From positions 117,622,309 through 117,686,308 of the forward strand of contig JAUMIR010000002.1 of NCBI GenBank assembly GCA_030847615.1: a stretch of DNA of 64,000 nucleotides. Reading direction: 5' to 3'. The position numbers and the translations under genes are program-made. The DNA comes from Gambelia wislizenii. Its lineage: Eukaryota > Chordata > Lepidosauria > Squamata > Crotaphytidae. Below the pieces are notes generated by a model. It made no database searches. It saw only the letters and a program-made list of their open reading frames with translations, and was not told the origin of the DNA. Within the stretch, counting starts at the first letter, position 1, and every line of letters starts with the position of its first letter. This document shows positions 20,865 to 32,886 of this stretch, piece by piece.

Positions 20865-21508
20865 GAGATTATCACACTGGCCAAATATCCCAGGGCAGGG
20901 ATGATAGGAGATAGCTAAAAGGCTTACCTTTCAGATGACATCATCCCTGTCCTGTTCTCCCCCCGTGCTGCCTCCGTGCTGTCTCTGTTTTCCCTTATTG
21001 ACAGGGGAAAGTCATCAATAAGAAGCCCGTTCCATTACAGAAACCGAATCATGGGCATATGAATGACAACCCCGTTGTGCTGGCACGATGACGACATAAC
21101 ATGACGTCACTGTGAGGTCCGTTCAGAATACTTCTGGGTATGATCAGGACAAGGAGGTAAGTGACACACTTTTTTCCCCCTCCGCAGGTTACTTGGGGTT
21201 TTTAAAGTGGATTTTGGGGCTTGGGGTGGGGGGAAGTTTGGTTTATTTTTTATTATTAAATTTCCTGTGTTATCATTCTCTCACGAGAATGAGTGGGATA
21301 TTCTTTCCCTGTAGTAAACACAACTTTATGATGGTTGCATTTCCTGCAGGGAAGCCAAGGGGAGGGGGAGAGGTTTCAATTACAGAATAAGGTAGGTGTT
21401 TGAAAACTTTATTTAAAAAATTGTTACAGGCATGGGAGTGGGGCGGGAGTGGGGTGGGTGGGTGGTACCGGGACAGGGATATTTTCAAAGGGCCCATGTG
21501 ATAATCTC
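20865..21508. mobile_element. TIR transposon, long form of the GAGATT family (E2), 644 bp
   Basis: Left end GAGATTATCACACTGG, right end complement GAGATTATCACATGGG. It is flanked by a perfect 5-bp direct repeat CTTAG (20860-20864 and 21509-21513), which fixes the boundaries and the 5-bp target duplication of this family. The interior shares blocks with 27701-28309 and 50796-51590 (CCCGTTCCATTACAGAAAC; GAGGTCCGTTCAGAATACTT; AGTGACACACTTTTTT). No transposase. Confidence 0.85.
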
Positions 21509-21638
21509 CTTAGACAGGCATCTGAGGGTGGCACTGGAGGTTCCAATCTGGAGGCACACTGAGAAAGAGAGTGGTCAGGTTCATCCATCGTGGCACAACT
21601 TTCTATTATCAGGGGAATAATATTTATTTATTTATTTA

Positions 21639-24600
21639 CCTCTCCATTGACGCCCCCTTGTCGTGGGAGAGAGCCTTGCGTACCCTAATGATGCTTTGAG
21701 CTATGTTGGCGGTGGCATAATAGCCACCAGTAGGGTCTCCCATGCCAGACAGGTCAAAACCGAAGGGTCTTACAAAGAGCGTCAAAGGGCAGGATGGGCT
21801 CTCTAGCCTTATGGCAACTGTCCTAGGAGAAGGAAAACTCTAATCCCAAACCCTGGCAGATGGTGCTCGTCCAGCCCCATAAGGTCAACCATCTAAGAGA
21901 AGGAAACTCTAATCAAACCAACGACCCGAGGACCTCGCTGCTACCGTCCATGCTTGCAAGGCCACAGCAGATGGACGTTTGGTTTAAAGGGTGCGGCCAG
22001 TTCTGTGCATGCTGCGCTCCACCAGACAAATCCATTGCACAGGCTCGAAGGACAAATCCAATTCCGAAAGAGCCCTGTAGCGATAGGCGAGGGATGAAAT
22101 GGCAAGTGTAAAGATGCACTGGAAGCCGCAGACCCAACCCTGCATGCAGGCGGTTCAGGACTTTGGTCGCTCGAGGCTGACCTGGGAGATGACAGTCTTG
22201 TTTGGCAGCATCCTGAACGACCAAGCAGCCTTTTTTAAGGAGAGCACTGCTTGCTCCATATGGAGAGGGGCCTAGAAAAGGTGGCCTAATGAAAGCTCAT
22301 CCCCATCTGCCTGGTTGGCTAGCCGCAGCCAACGGGCATCTTCTGATGCAGTCAAACCAAGGCAAAGAAACAAAGGCGCACATCAGCCTCCAAACGTGTA
22401 AAAAAAACTGACGCTTGCATGCTGGAACATCAGAACCATGCAAGACTCTGAAGATAGTGGACGGCCTGAGTGTCGTTCTGCTCTAATAGCCCATGAACTA
22501 TCACGACTTAATATCGACATCGCTGCTCTTAGTGAAGTTCATCTCCATGAGGAAGGCAGCCTTAAAGGACATGGTGCCGGCTACACACTTTACTGGTCTG
22601 GCAAACCCCAAACTGAAAAACATATTTCAGGAGTAGGCTTCATGATTAAAAACTCCATTGCCTCCAAACTTGAAACCTTGCCAACAGGACACTCTGATCG
22701 CATTATTTCCTTACGCCTCCCACATGTTGTTCTCTTTAGTATATATGCCTCAACTATGCAAGCCGACCATGTAGAGAAAGACAAATTCTACACAGACCTA
22801 CGCCACCTCATACAAAGAGTCTCTGTAGAAGATAAAATTATTATCCTTGGTGACTTCAATGCCAGAGTAGGAAAGAACTCCGAAGCCTGGAAAGGTGACT
22901 TAGGCAAGCATGGTATTGGAAATTGCAATGATAACGGACACCTCCTGCTATAGTTCTGTGCAGAACAACAGCTGACTATTACAAACACAATCTTTCAGCA
23001 GAAAGACAGCTTGAAGATAACCTGGATGCATCCCCAATCCAAACATGGGCACCTCATTGATTATGTTCTAGGCCGCCAGAGAAACATTCGCGATGTCCGT
23101 CATACTCGAGTGATGCCCAGTGCAGAATGCCAAACAGATCATTGCCTCGTAAGATGTAAACTAAACCTTCATCTTAGGTTTAAACCTAAGAGGGATGGCA
23201 TCTTAAAGAAGAGACTCCAAGTCAACAATCTTCAACAAGCTACCACAAGAGACAAATTCCAGGCAAACCTGCAAACAAAACTTGAAGACCATCCTACATA
23301 TCCTTCTCCTACAGTGCTTTGGCAACATATCAACAACAGCATCCTCCAGTCTGCGGAAGAATCCCTTGGGTTCTCCCACAAGAAAAATCAAGACTGGTTT
23401 GATGAAAACAACCAAGATATCCAAGAGCTGTTGGCAAAGAAGAGAACTGCTCACCAGGCATACCTCGCCCAGCCAACCTGCCATGTAAGAAAAGCAGCTT
23501 TCTGCCTCACATGTAGTAAACTTCAACAAAAACTCCAACACATACAGAACAAGTGGTGGATCAATATAGCAGAAAAGACACAACGCTGTGCAGATCTGGG
23601 GGATTCTAGAGATTTTTATGAAGCTCTTAAGGCAGTGTTTGGACCTACTTATCAGGTCCAAAGCTCCTTATACAGTACAGATGGTCAAACATTAATTACT
23701 GATAAAGCCTCCATCCTGAATCGATGCGCTGAACATTTTCAAACTCTCTTCAGTGCCAACCGAGTAGTCCAAGGCTCAGCTATCCAACATATGATACAAA
23801 AACCGATGAAAAATGAATTCGACATAGTTCCCACTTTGGAAGAGACCCTTAAGGCCATACAGCAGATGAAAAATGGCAAGGCAGCTGGGATTGATGGAAT
23901 CCCACCTGAAGTCTGGAAACACGGAGGTCATGTACTCCATGATAAATTCCACGAACTCCTTGTGAATTGTTAGGAAAAGGGAGAACTGCCATCAGATCTC
24001 CGAGATGCAGTCATCATCACCCTGTATAAGAAAAAAGGAGCAAAATCCGACTGCTCAAAGTATCAAGGCATAACACTGCTCTCTATTGCTGGACAAATCC
24101 TTGCAAGGATACTCCTGAACAAATTAGTTCCTGCCATTGCAGAAGAACTTGTTCCTGAAAGCTAATGTGGCTTCAGAGCCAATAGAAGTACTACAGATAT
24201 GGTATTTCCTCTTAGACAACTGCAAGAGAAATGTAGAGAACATAACAAGGGTAACATTGACCTCACCAGAGCCTTCGACACCGTGAGTAAGAAAGGTCTG
24301 TGGCAGATCCTGGAAAGACTGGGATGTCCCCCCAAATTCCTCAAAATGATTATCTTGCTACATGAGGGCCAGCACGGTCAAGTCAGATATGGCGATGCTC
24401 TCTCAGAGCCCTTTCTAATAACTAATGGAGTGAAGCAAGGTTGTGTTCTTGCACCAACTTTATTTACAATCTTCTTCAGTATGATGCTGCAAAGGGCTAC
24501 GGCAGAGCTCGAAGAAGACGACGGCATCTATATAAGTTACCGTACTGATGGCAGCTTGTTTAACTTAAGCCGTCTGAGGGCTCGCACTAAGACTCTAAAC

Positions 24601-25620
24601 TATCTAGTCCATGAGCTGCTCTTTGCTGATGCTGCTGCCATTGTTGCCCACACAGAAGCAGCTCTGCAGCGCCTAACATTCTGTTTTGCAACAGCTGCAG
24701 AGCTGTTTGAGCTGGAAGTCAACTTGAAGAAAACAGAAGTTCTTTACCAGCCTGCACCACAGGACAAACACCACCATCCCCACATTGCCATCGGCAACTC
24801 TGTGCTTAAGTCCATTCAGCAGTTCACCTACCTGGGAAGCATCATCTCCTCAGATGCCAAGATTGACAAAGAGATCAATCACAGATCAGCAAAGGCATAT
24901 AGCGCATTTGGAAGACTTTACAAAAGAGTCTGGAGTAATAAACACCTGAGGCGAAACACAAAAGTCAGTGTGTATAGAGCCATTGTATTGTCTGTTCTCC
25001 TTTATGGATCTGAAACATGGGTCACCTATCACCACCACCTACGACTCCTCGAACGCTTCCATCAGAGCTGTTTACACACAATCCTAAATATACACTGGAC
25101 TGACTATGTGATGAATGTTGCTGTCCTTGAGTAAGCAGGGATCACCAGCATTGAGGCCATGATATTGAGAACACAGCTGCGTTGGGCAGGACACATTTCT
25201 AGGATGGAGGACCATCGCGTCCCAAAAATAGTACTCTACGGTGAACTCGCCACGGGTCAGCGTAAGAGGGGCACTCCAAAAAAGCAATACAAGGACTCCC
25301 TGAAACAACATCTCAGGCTCAGCCAAATTGATCACCAACAATGGTCCGCCCTGGCCTCACATCGGGAGGCATGGAGACACACTATCCACAATGCTGCAGC
25401 CTTATTTGAGAACTCACGCCGAACCAGTCTTGAAGAGAAACGACAATGCAGAAAGAATCACGAACCAGAAACATCACCCAAGGAAACCCTCTGCTGTGCT
25501 TTCTGCAACCAGACTTGTCTATCCCGTATTGGCCTTTTTAGTCATCAGCATGCTTGCAGAAAACGTGGGATGAGTCCTTCCTGAATCTTCGTTTGCAAAG
25601 AAAAGCCAGAGAGAAAGAGA
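21639..25620 (+). mobile_element. RTE-like LINE, essentially full length (copy A)
   Basis: Starts CCTCTCCATTGACGCCCCC, exactly as copy B (57175-61150, minus) does, and ends GAAAAGCCAGAGAGA followed by GA-rich sequence, so both ends are defined by comparison. It has a 5' UTR of about 760 bp, one long endonuclease-reverse transcriptase frame (22408-25581) and a short 3' UTR. I assign it to the RTE-like group from its protein pattern; the exact clade (RTE or RTE-X) needs a phylogeny. Confidence 0.9.
22408..25581 (+). pseudogene. RTE-like LINE endonuclease-reverse transcriptase, one frame with four stops
   Basis: The protein would nick target DNA and copy its own RNA there. In order: an apurinic-type endonuclease (ACWNIRTMQDSEDS; AALSEVHL; IIILGDFNARVGK; HLIDYVLG; QTDHCLVRCKL), a linker, the reverse transcriptase (KNGKAAGIDGIPPEVWK; DLTRAFDTVSKKG; GVKQGCVLAPTLFTIFF; LLFADAAAIVAHTEA; FTYLGSIISSDAKIDKEI), a C-terminal domain (QLRWAGHISRMED) and a terminal C2H2-like finger (CCAFCNQTCLSRIGLFSHQH). 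About 1,057 codons stay in one frame. Only four stops interrupt it: 22951-22953, 23971-23973, 24163-24165 and 25132-25134. Relative to copy B, a 12-nt in-frame deletion removes residues just before motif A. The active-site box is FADA, not FADD. Confidence 0.9.
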
Positions 25621-26130
25621 ATATTTATACCTTATTTCATATCCTGACGGGGTACTCTGGCTAGAACAAAGCCTGGTGGCTTTCTCACTGGATAAACAAA
25701 GGAAACCAAAACTCAACTGATTGCATTCATGGCTCGGAGATAGGAATTGATAGGTTTAATGACAATCTCGCAATGGTGGACAGGAGGGGGGTATAAGATG
25801 AGATTTCCTTAGGAGTAGATTTGAGAATGGTCATTAATTGTTTGGCTGAATGACACATTGCTGAGGTACCCAGAACGGATTAGCACATACCTCCTTAATA
25901 GCTATCTTTACCACAGGGCTTCTGCACAATCCTAATATGGACTTGTTTGCCAAAATATTTCTATGACCTATCCCAGGTCATTGTGAACTCCACCTGACCT
26001 TTTTGGTTCATCCCAGCCAACCTGACCCTGAAAAGTGTCCAATATTTCTAATTATGAGATATTATGGGGAGGGGGAAGTAGGAATGCTAATATGATTTCT
26101 TGCAGGTATTGCTGCTGCTATTGCAGACAT
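25621..26130. other. no recognised feature
   Basis: Non-coding interval between the LINE end and a possible TIR element. Confidence 0.35.
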
Positions 26131-26814
26131 GGGCCTTGTCTACACTGGACAAATAAAACTTCACCTTGTTGTATCAGGGAGCTGTGCAGGTGATGTATGG
26201 CTTGAATCTGGAGCATTCAAGTGTTTCAGGGTTTTAATCAGCATAAAAAAAAGGCAGGGATTTACTCCAGATCCTAGTGGACAATCTGGATGTGCGTGTG
26301 TGGACTGCCCTCCATTGCAACATCACTGTGGGGCTGGGGGAAGGGGTTTGTGGTGGGTGGGTGGAAGAGGTCAGGAGAAGGCACCCTGGGTCAGATGATC
26401 AGTTCACCTTTCCCACTTTTTTTTAAAAAAATCACTTTTTAATTGTTCCTTTTTTCTTTTCTTTTTTGTGTACTTAGCAGTTGTTTGAAGAAGTGCATAC
26501 CAGCATGCCCATGTCCTTAGCTGTGCACGTCTCTGCTTAATAAGATATTCAAAGCCCCTCCAAGCCATGGGAAAAGACATACATACATGAGCATGCATGG
26601 GGAGGGGAGGGAAAAACACCTGGAGTGGCCATGGTCATGTGAACAAACATACTGTGATTTATCAGGCCAGGGTAAATTCAGAAATGGGAACTGTGTGGAC
26701 AGTGCCTCCAAACTTGCCTTGGTGTGTGTGGTGATCATGTAGACATGCCTGTGGTCACTGTGGACCAGAGAAACCCAAAGGTAAGCTGGGTTTCCTGTTG
26801 GTATAGATGAGCCC
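26131..26814. mobile_element. candidate TIR transposon of the T type
   Basis: Left GGGCCTTGTCTACACTGG and right complement GGGCTCATCTATACC are similar inverted ends, comparable to those at 18253-18877 and 32334-32886. The interior is not obviously shared and no target duplication was found, so this is tentative. Confidence 0.4.
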
Positions 26815-26960
26815 ATGGTCACCATTAAAGATGAGTATGAATACTTGGAGGAACACCAGGAACCACAACCATCCTTGTTTGGCTTCAAAAGTGAAACATC
26901 CCACTTTGGATTTAAAACAGTTGAAACAGGTTCAAAGCAGCTAAGAAAGGGGAAAATATA

Positions 26961-27257
26961 CAGTTGTCCCTTCACATTCAGGGCTTTGCCATTTGCGGTT
27001 TTGAGTATTCGCAGTTTCCCTTACCCACCCACCCCTCTCCAGGTTCTCTTCATTTCCCTTTGTAAAGGGAGCAAAGGTCCAGGCAAGCGCGGGGCGGGGG
27101 GGGGGAGGCAAAGCCTGTGAAACCACCTCTCTGCTGCTCCTTCGCTCCCTTTGCAGGGAGAAGGAAAGCACAGCAGAGGGGTGAGTGTTATTCGCGGTTT
27201 TTTCACATTTGCTGGTGTCTGGTGACCCTAAGCCCCGCAAATGTGAAGGGACCACTG
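26961..27257. mobile_element. pogo/Tigger-like MITE, 297 bp
   Basis: Ends CAGTTGTCCCTTCACATTC and, inverted, CAGTGGTCCCTTCACATTT, flanked by TA on both sides (26959-26960 and 27258-27259). TA duplication and CAGT(T/G)G ends match pogo-like Tc1/mariner elements. The interior is itself partly palindromic (GGGAGCAAAGG against CTTCGCTCCC). Confidence 0.8.
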
Positions 27258-27478
27258 TAATGGTGATGGACAGCAGTTGCCACCTATTTCCAAAGATGAT
27301 TAGTTCAACAAGAAGCCCCAGTGAAGTGAAGAACATTTGAGGGTAAACATTGTGCATGCAACAGGGCTGCTCATGCTGTGATGTCTTTTTGCACAATATA
27401 TGTATAACAAAGAATGCACTGAGTGTTTTGAATGCATTATGAATATGAAGTGTATTTCTTTGCAATCTTGTCATAAGA

Positions 27479-27554
27479 TTTCTTTCTTTCCTTTTGTGTC
27501 TTTCAGGAAATACACCCAGAAAAAATAAATGAAATACTGGATGTCATTGAATGA
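27479..27554 (+). other. possible terminal coding exon (15 codons and stop)
   Basis: A strong polypyrimidine tract ending TGTGTCTTTCAG (27495-27506) is followed by a frame reading EIHPEKINEILDVIE and a TGA at 27552-27554. The peptide has an ordinary helical, non-repeat composition. It could be the last exon of an unidentified plus-strand gene, but 15 codons prove little and no upstream exon was recognised. Confidence 0.25.
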
Positions 27555-27700
27555 TAAAAGGGAAAGATACAAGTTTATGAATATCTGAAGGGTGATTGTA
27601 TCCTCCCAAGAAAGCAGCAGATACATTTGGAGAACTGGTCATTGGGGTTGCCAATTGTAACCAGGCCAGTGTTGGCAGAATTGTTACACTTGTGACAAAA

Positions 27701-28309
27701 GAGATTATCAGATGTGCTAAAAATGGCATGATACCGATGCCAGGAGATTGCTAAAGGGCTTCCTTTTCAGATGACGTCGTTCCCATCTCATCATGCACCC
27801 ATGCTGCTGCTGTTCCGCCGGTGCTGCTTTTTATTGACGAGCTAAGCCATCAATAGATCCCCCATTCCATTTCTGTAACGGAATGTCCTGTGACTGAAAA
27901 GGTTCCCCATTATGCTGGCGCAATGCCAGCGTCAGTGGGAGGTCCATGTCAGAACACTTTTGGGTGAGATCAGGACATCCAGATAAGTGACACACTTTTT
28001 TGCACCCTCCCCAGATTACTTGTTTTGTTTTAAGTGTGCTTTTGTGCTTACTGTCCCTCTTTTCCTTTTATTTTGCTTTTAAAATACGAATTTCCCACAC
28101 TCTCATCCTCTCGTGTGAATGGTCGGGATTTCAAACCAGGAAGTGAATAGAGCTCCGTTTGAGCTCCATTCACTCCTGGGTAGCAACGAAGATGCTACCA
28201 AAGGAGGTGTGAAATTTTAGTTGATTATGGCGTGATGTGGACAGAAGAGGAGCAGGAAAGGAGATTGTAGGACGGGAATGCTTTTTTTTTGTTCCTGTCT
28301 GAAAATCTT
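27701..28309. mobile_element. TIR transposon, long form of the GAGATT family (E3), 609 bp
   Basis: Starts GAGATTATCAGATGTGC and ends CTGAAAATCTT (one change from the consensus). The interior shares blocks with E2 and E5, such as CTGTAACGGAATG, CAGTGGGAGGTCC and AAGTGACACACTTTTTTGC. Flanking 5-mers CAAAA and CAGAG agree at three of five positions. Confidence 0.75.
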
Positions 28310-30316
28310 CAGAGGCGCCACGTCTTCTGTTTGTGGGGAAAGATGTTTGCATGAATTTAATTCAATAACTTACTCTGAAGTACATATCCTTCATGTGTTT
28401 TCAAGATTTTGAGAAAGATCAGAACAAATCTATCATGCACAGGAAACTAATTCTGCAAAAAACTGCACATAGTTTGTAGGTTAGTTTTGGTGGGGGGGTT
28501 AACTGTTGGGGAGTAGGAGCATAGAAATTAAAAATTAATTAAAGATTCCAGGATGCAAGCCCTTTGGGAAGGTTTCTTCAAAGTTAAAATGGTTAAGAGT
28601 TAACTTCTAATACAGCAGAGTTAGCAGAGACTGGAAAGCGGACAGGACTCAATTAGTAAAATAAATCACTCAGAACTCAAGTCACTTAAGAAAACAAAAG
28701 ACTCCTTCTTGAGAAGAATACTTAACCTTTTACTAATAGCTTTTAAATCTACATATGCCTGGGAAGCCTACATCCTAGCTGACTAAGGTTATTGGTTAGG
28801 ATAGGTATTTTGACTCACCGATCGAGTGAAGCCCAGGGAAAATAGGTAAGGTAGCCATCCCTACAGACATGCAAGGAAGAACATGCTGCTGCTTCTTCAG
28901 GGAGCAGACAAAGAGTAATAAAATTCAAAACTGCAAGGTCATTAAACCTGGGTTATGTGATTCACATGATGATCATCCTATCCAGCTTGGCTGTGACTGA
29001 GATACAAGCCAAGCCCACTAGGGTAGTGTGAGGAGAAGGGGAGGAACTTTTTCACATGCAGGGAGGTCCCTAAAACTTCCTTTGCTCTACCAGAAAGCAT
29101 GCAGGGGGTGCAGGAAGAATGCTGGGTTTTCAAAATTAACAGAAAAAAACACTTTCTGAGCAGCAAACAACATTTTCTGTGTAGAAAATAATCTTTCTGG
29201 GCAGGTTTATTATTTTCTGTGCTGGAAAAGCTGTTTCCTGCACTGAAAATGCTGTTTTCTGTGCAAACACATCATGAGTGAATTTTGAGAAAGAGTTAAC
29301 CCCAAACTCCAAACTGTGCAGTTTTCAAAAACTTTCTTGCAGTGAGGAGAAAAGGTCTAGAATTACTTGTTGCTTCCTTTGAGAAAGAAATTAGTAAGGA
29401 ATTGCATTCCTGCTCTCTGTTACATTAAGGGCCAAATCCTATGGTCCTTGGGACAGTGCCCTTGAATCCAGAGGGTGATGTAGACCTCTCTCTCCCCATG
29501 GGAGGAAAGGAGGGATGCATGGGCAAATAAACTTCCTCATTGGGATGGCAGAAAGCTCTTTTTGCTTCTCTCGGGAAGAGCTCTGGTGGTGGTAGGAACT
29601 TTAACATAAGAAGGGGTGAAAACTATGCTAGCCCTGGAGCTGGCATGGATATTTTCCCTTCGAATTTAGTCTCTAGTGTGCTCCTAACTGCTGGTAGATA
29701 TCTTCCCATTTCCCTCTTCCTTTTCCCCACACAGTTTCAGAGCAAGGACAAGATGGGCTGTGATCACTGTGATTTGGCTGAAGGTGTCATCACTTATCAT
29801 TAGGCCAAATCAGAGCAAAGGCAATCATTGGTGTGGGTAAAAGAGGGGAAGGTATCTTGCAGAAAGAGGGAGAGCAGCAACGTTGAGGAGTAGTCAGGAG
29901 TACAATTGTCACTTCCAGCATATTCATTCTGTACTTTAATTCTGTTTGTGCTCCACATCCAATATTTAAACCACCCAACTTTGCTGGCTGTGAGCATAAT
30001 GGTGATGTTAGATGGCAGTGTTTGGGCTTAGCACTGCATGATGGCTAATAACCTACACCACACTGGGCAGAATATACTGCGCCACCCACGTCATTCCACC
30101 TGGGCTCCTGTTGCCCAAGCATGCGGACCTGAAAGCGAAATACATGCTCCCTTAGCCAGTTACTGGCCAGGGAACAGCATGGAGTGCCTGAGTAGCAACC
30201 AGCTGCATTTCTGCAGTTGACAAGCAGCAGCTGTCCCCTTCTGAATCTCCAGCAAATAAACTGGAGATACATGGGAAGATGGCTGCTCTTTTCTCCCTGG
30301 TGCTTCCAGAAACTCT
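28310..30316. other. no recognised gene
   Basis: About 2 kb of non-coding sequence. Open frames (for example 29540-29803 plus, 29790-29978 minus) have no recognised motif. A local repetition of TTTTCTGTG(C/T) words occurs at 29140-29265. Confidence 0.4.
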
Positions 30317-30900
30317 GGGGTCATCTAAATGGTGAAAGTGCTCCTCATTGAATTTGAGGAGAAGCCTACCCATCCGAATGGTTATTCCATATTTGTTATG
30401 CTGTGTTTGGAAAGGAGGGGGGATGGCAAAATCTCAGACGGAAAAGCCTTCGCAGTTTTTCTGGAGTTTTTGAAAAACAGTGAGAGGGGGTCACATTCCC
30501 CCTCGTTAGGACAGTGAGTCAATAGGAGTCACTGTCCGATAGTACAGGAAGCATGACCCTGATTGGCTGGACAAGCACAGGGGGCAGGGCTTCCTAACAG
30601 GTCAAGTGCTCCCAGCTGCCATTTCCCCCTGAGCTATTAGGAATGGGGAAGAGAGGATGGCGCTGGGATCAGAGAAGGGAAGAGGGCTCTCTTCTTCCTT
30701 CCCCAGTTCCCCCCCCCTCGGCCACTGCTTTGGGGATCGGAGAAGGGAAGAGGGCTCTGTCATCTTGGCTGTCATCTAGCTAGCGAAGCTCATGGGGGCT
30801 GCTGGGGATAAAAAGACCATTAAGACAAGCCACAGCTGGTGCGACTTACTATTACTGCAGGGTGCTACTTTGGGGGGGGGGGGCTCATGTAGCCAAGACC
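30317..30900. mobile_element. TIR transposon (family T), 584 bp
   Basis: Second copy of the family at 18253-18877, in the opposite orientation. Shared blocks include TCTAAATGG(T/C)GAAA, GGAAAAGCCTTCGCAG and CTGGAGTTTTTGAAAAACAG. Ends are GGGGTCATCTAAATGG and the complement of GGCTCATGTAGCCAAGACC. Confidence 0.65.
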
Positions 30901-32333
30901 TCTGCACCCTTTCTCAGCCACTAAATGGCTGAGGGGGCATACCCTTGCTCTTTGCAGCAAAGAGCTGTGGCAGGGGTGGTGGTGGCAGGCATTCCACAAA
31001 GAGCTACTGGATAACCCACGTCATCATCTGTTGAACTTGACCTGAGCAGGCAGGGAGACCTCACCCCAAACACCTGCCTCCCTTCCACTAGACTTTGGTC
31101 CTGTTATTACCACTCATCTAACGCAAACAAGATTTAAAAAAAACAGCAACCAACAACCCACAGGCCTTAAGAAAACAGACTCTTGCAGAAGAGAAAGGGT
31201 TAAGTTAGTTTTTTTCCCCTCTTTTTTTTTTCCTGCAGTCCCTGCCTGGCAGAAGAAAATGAATCACATTTCATTCTGCTCTCAGTCAGCCAAGATTGCT
31301 CTATAATTTTGTTTTTAGTCATTCGTGACTGAGACCTTCTCTGGGAAATTTAGTCACCCAGCATTTTTGCTGTTTGGCCCCAGTTGGTTTAAGTCTTTGG
31401 AGAAATGGTTTCATATTGCAACAGCGGAGAGATGGGCAAAAGGAAAAGCTGATGGATGCTGATAGCTTAAATGGCTGACATTTGCTATTCTTTCTGTATC
31501 CCACCTGGCTACCCAGGGTCATCCAATGCACTCATTTATGACCTCCTGCAAAGCTACCTGCCTTTAATGTTATAATAGCTGATGGACTCAAACAATCAGG
31601 TAGTTTAAGACCCCATCTTAACTTATTTTAGAAGCTATTATAAACTGCATGAATAAAAACAATATACTTATCTCCCATCTGCCCTCTTACTAATTTGTTA
31701 AAATATATGGATGAACGTCAGGCAAGGAAAAGGAGAGAAAATATCCTAACTGCTGATCTGGCTTCTCACCACATCCAGTTTTCTTGGATCCTTTAACATA
31801 CAAGGTTATGTATCAAGCTCTGTGGGGAACTTACAATTCACACAAAATTAATGAATTAGTAACTGTTTAGTAGTCAATTTGCACACATGCCTATATCAGT
31901 TATGCTTTTTAAACACTTTAGATTTCCGGAGGTTTTGTTTTATTTACAGAGGCAATGGTCAGGAGTGCTACCTTTCTTCTGTTGGTCCTCCTCTTAAGCT
32001 TCTAATACCAGCTTGTCATGGGCAAAGTTAAACCACAAAGCTTTGCCCATCACCCATTTCTCTTTGTGACAGAAAAAGCTTCACCTGCTAAATGTTTATG
32101 TGTGAGGCTGCTGTCAAAGGTACAGGAGGAGGGTCAGTAAAATATTGACTATCTTAGACATGGCACCATTGAGCAAGGAGACCGAGTTAACCACACATAG
32201 GGTCGCCACTTCCCCCCCTACCTGGCTTCTGTGTTTTTAACAGTTGTTCAACATAGAGAAAGCAGTTTCCTCGTAGATTATGCAACAGCAGAATAAATAT
32301 GTCTGCTTCCATGCATCTCATAAAGAAGACTTA
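30901..32333. other. no recognised gene or transposon
   Basis: Unique-looking non-coding DNA with a few homopolymer runs. Nothing supported. Confidence 0.4.
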
Positions 32334-32886
32334 GGGCTCACTTATATGAGCCAGGATATGCTAGCTCCCTGCTGGCATATCCTGGCTGCGGCTCAGGCCC
32401 ATTCCTCTCCCGTTACTGCTTACAAATGAGAGGAAGTTCAGACAGGCATGCTGGCCTATTGCTGGAGCCACTGCCACCAACACCATCTCCCTCGCCCTCC
32501 TGGAAGCTAGGAAGCCAGCCCGCAACATGTGACCAAGTCCCCCTGCATGTGACCATCCTTGGTCACGTGTTGTGGGACTCCTTCCTGCTTCGGAGAGACT
32601 GAGGCAGACTGGCAGCTGCAGCAAAGGACATACCTGCTGGGATGGGCTCCTGCGGTCTTGTGGGGCCCAATCTGTTTCCTCCTGGCAGGAATGGATTAAA
32701 CCAGGTATTATTTTAGAATGCTTTAACAGGCCCTATCCTGTCTTCCCCCCTCTTAGTTCTGTCTTTGCTCTGGGGGTCACAAGGACTGCCCAGGGGCAGA
32801 ACAGGAGCACAAACCCTGAATCATCAGGACTGCAGAGCTCTATGACAGGGGGCAAGACAGGGTATATTGCCCATGTAGACAAGCCC
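32334..32886. mobile_element. candidate TIR transposon of the T type, 553 bp
   Basis: Left GGGCTCACTTATATGAGCC and right complement GGGCTTGTCTACATGGGC are imperfect inverted ends of the T type. It is non-coding. No convincing target duplication. Confidence 0.45.

Noticed and set aside
23203..23661. 152-codon minus-strand frame inside LINE copy A
   Set aside because: Antisense shadow of the LINE coding frame, with an equivalent at 59112-59372 opposite copy B.
22438..25584. Possible host gene of the craniofacial-development-protein-2-like type
   Set aside because: Database names of that kind are transposon misannotations. The element has LINE ends, a second full-length copy and LINE domains.
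26517..27474. Two long minus-strand frames (152 and 177 codons)
   Set aside because: They cross a TIR candidate and the pogo-like MITE, have no recognised domain, and no splice or promoter context.
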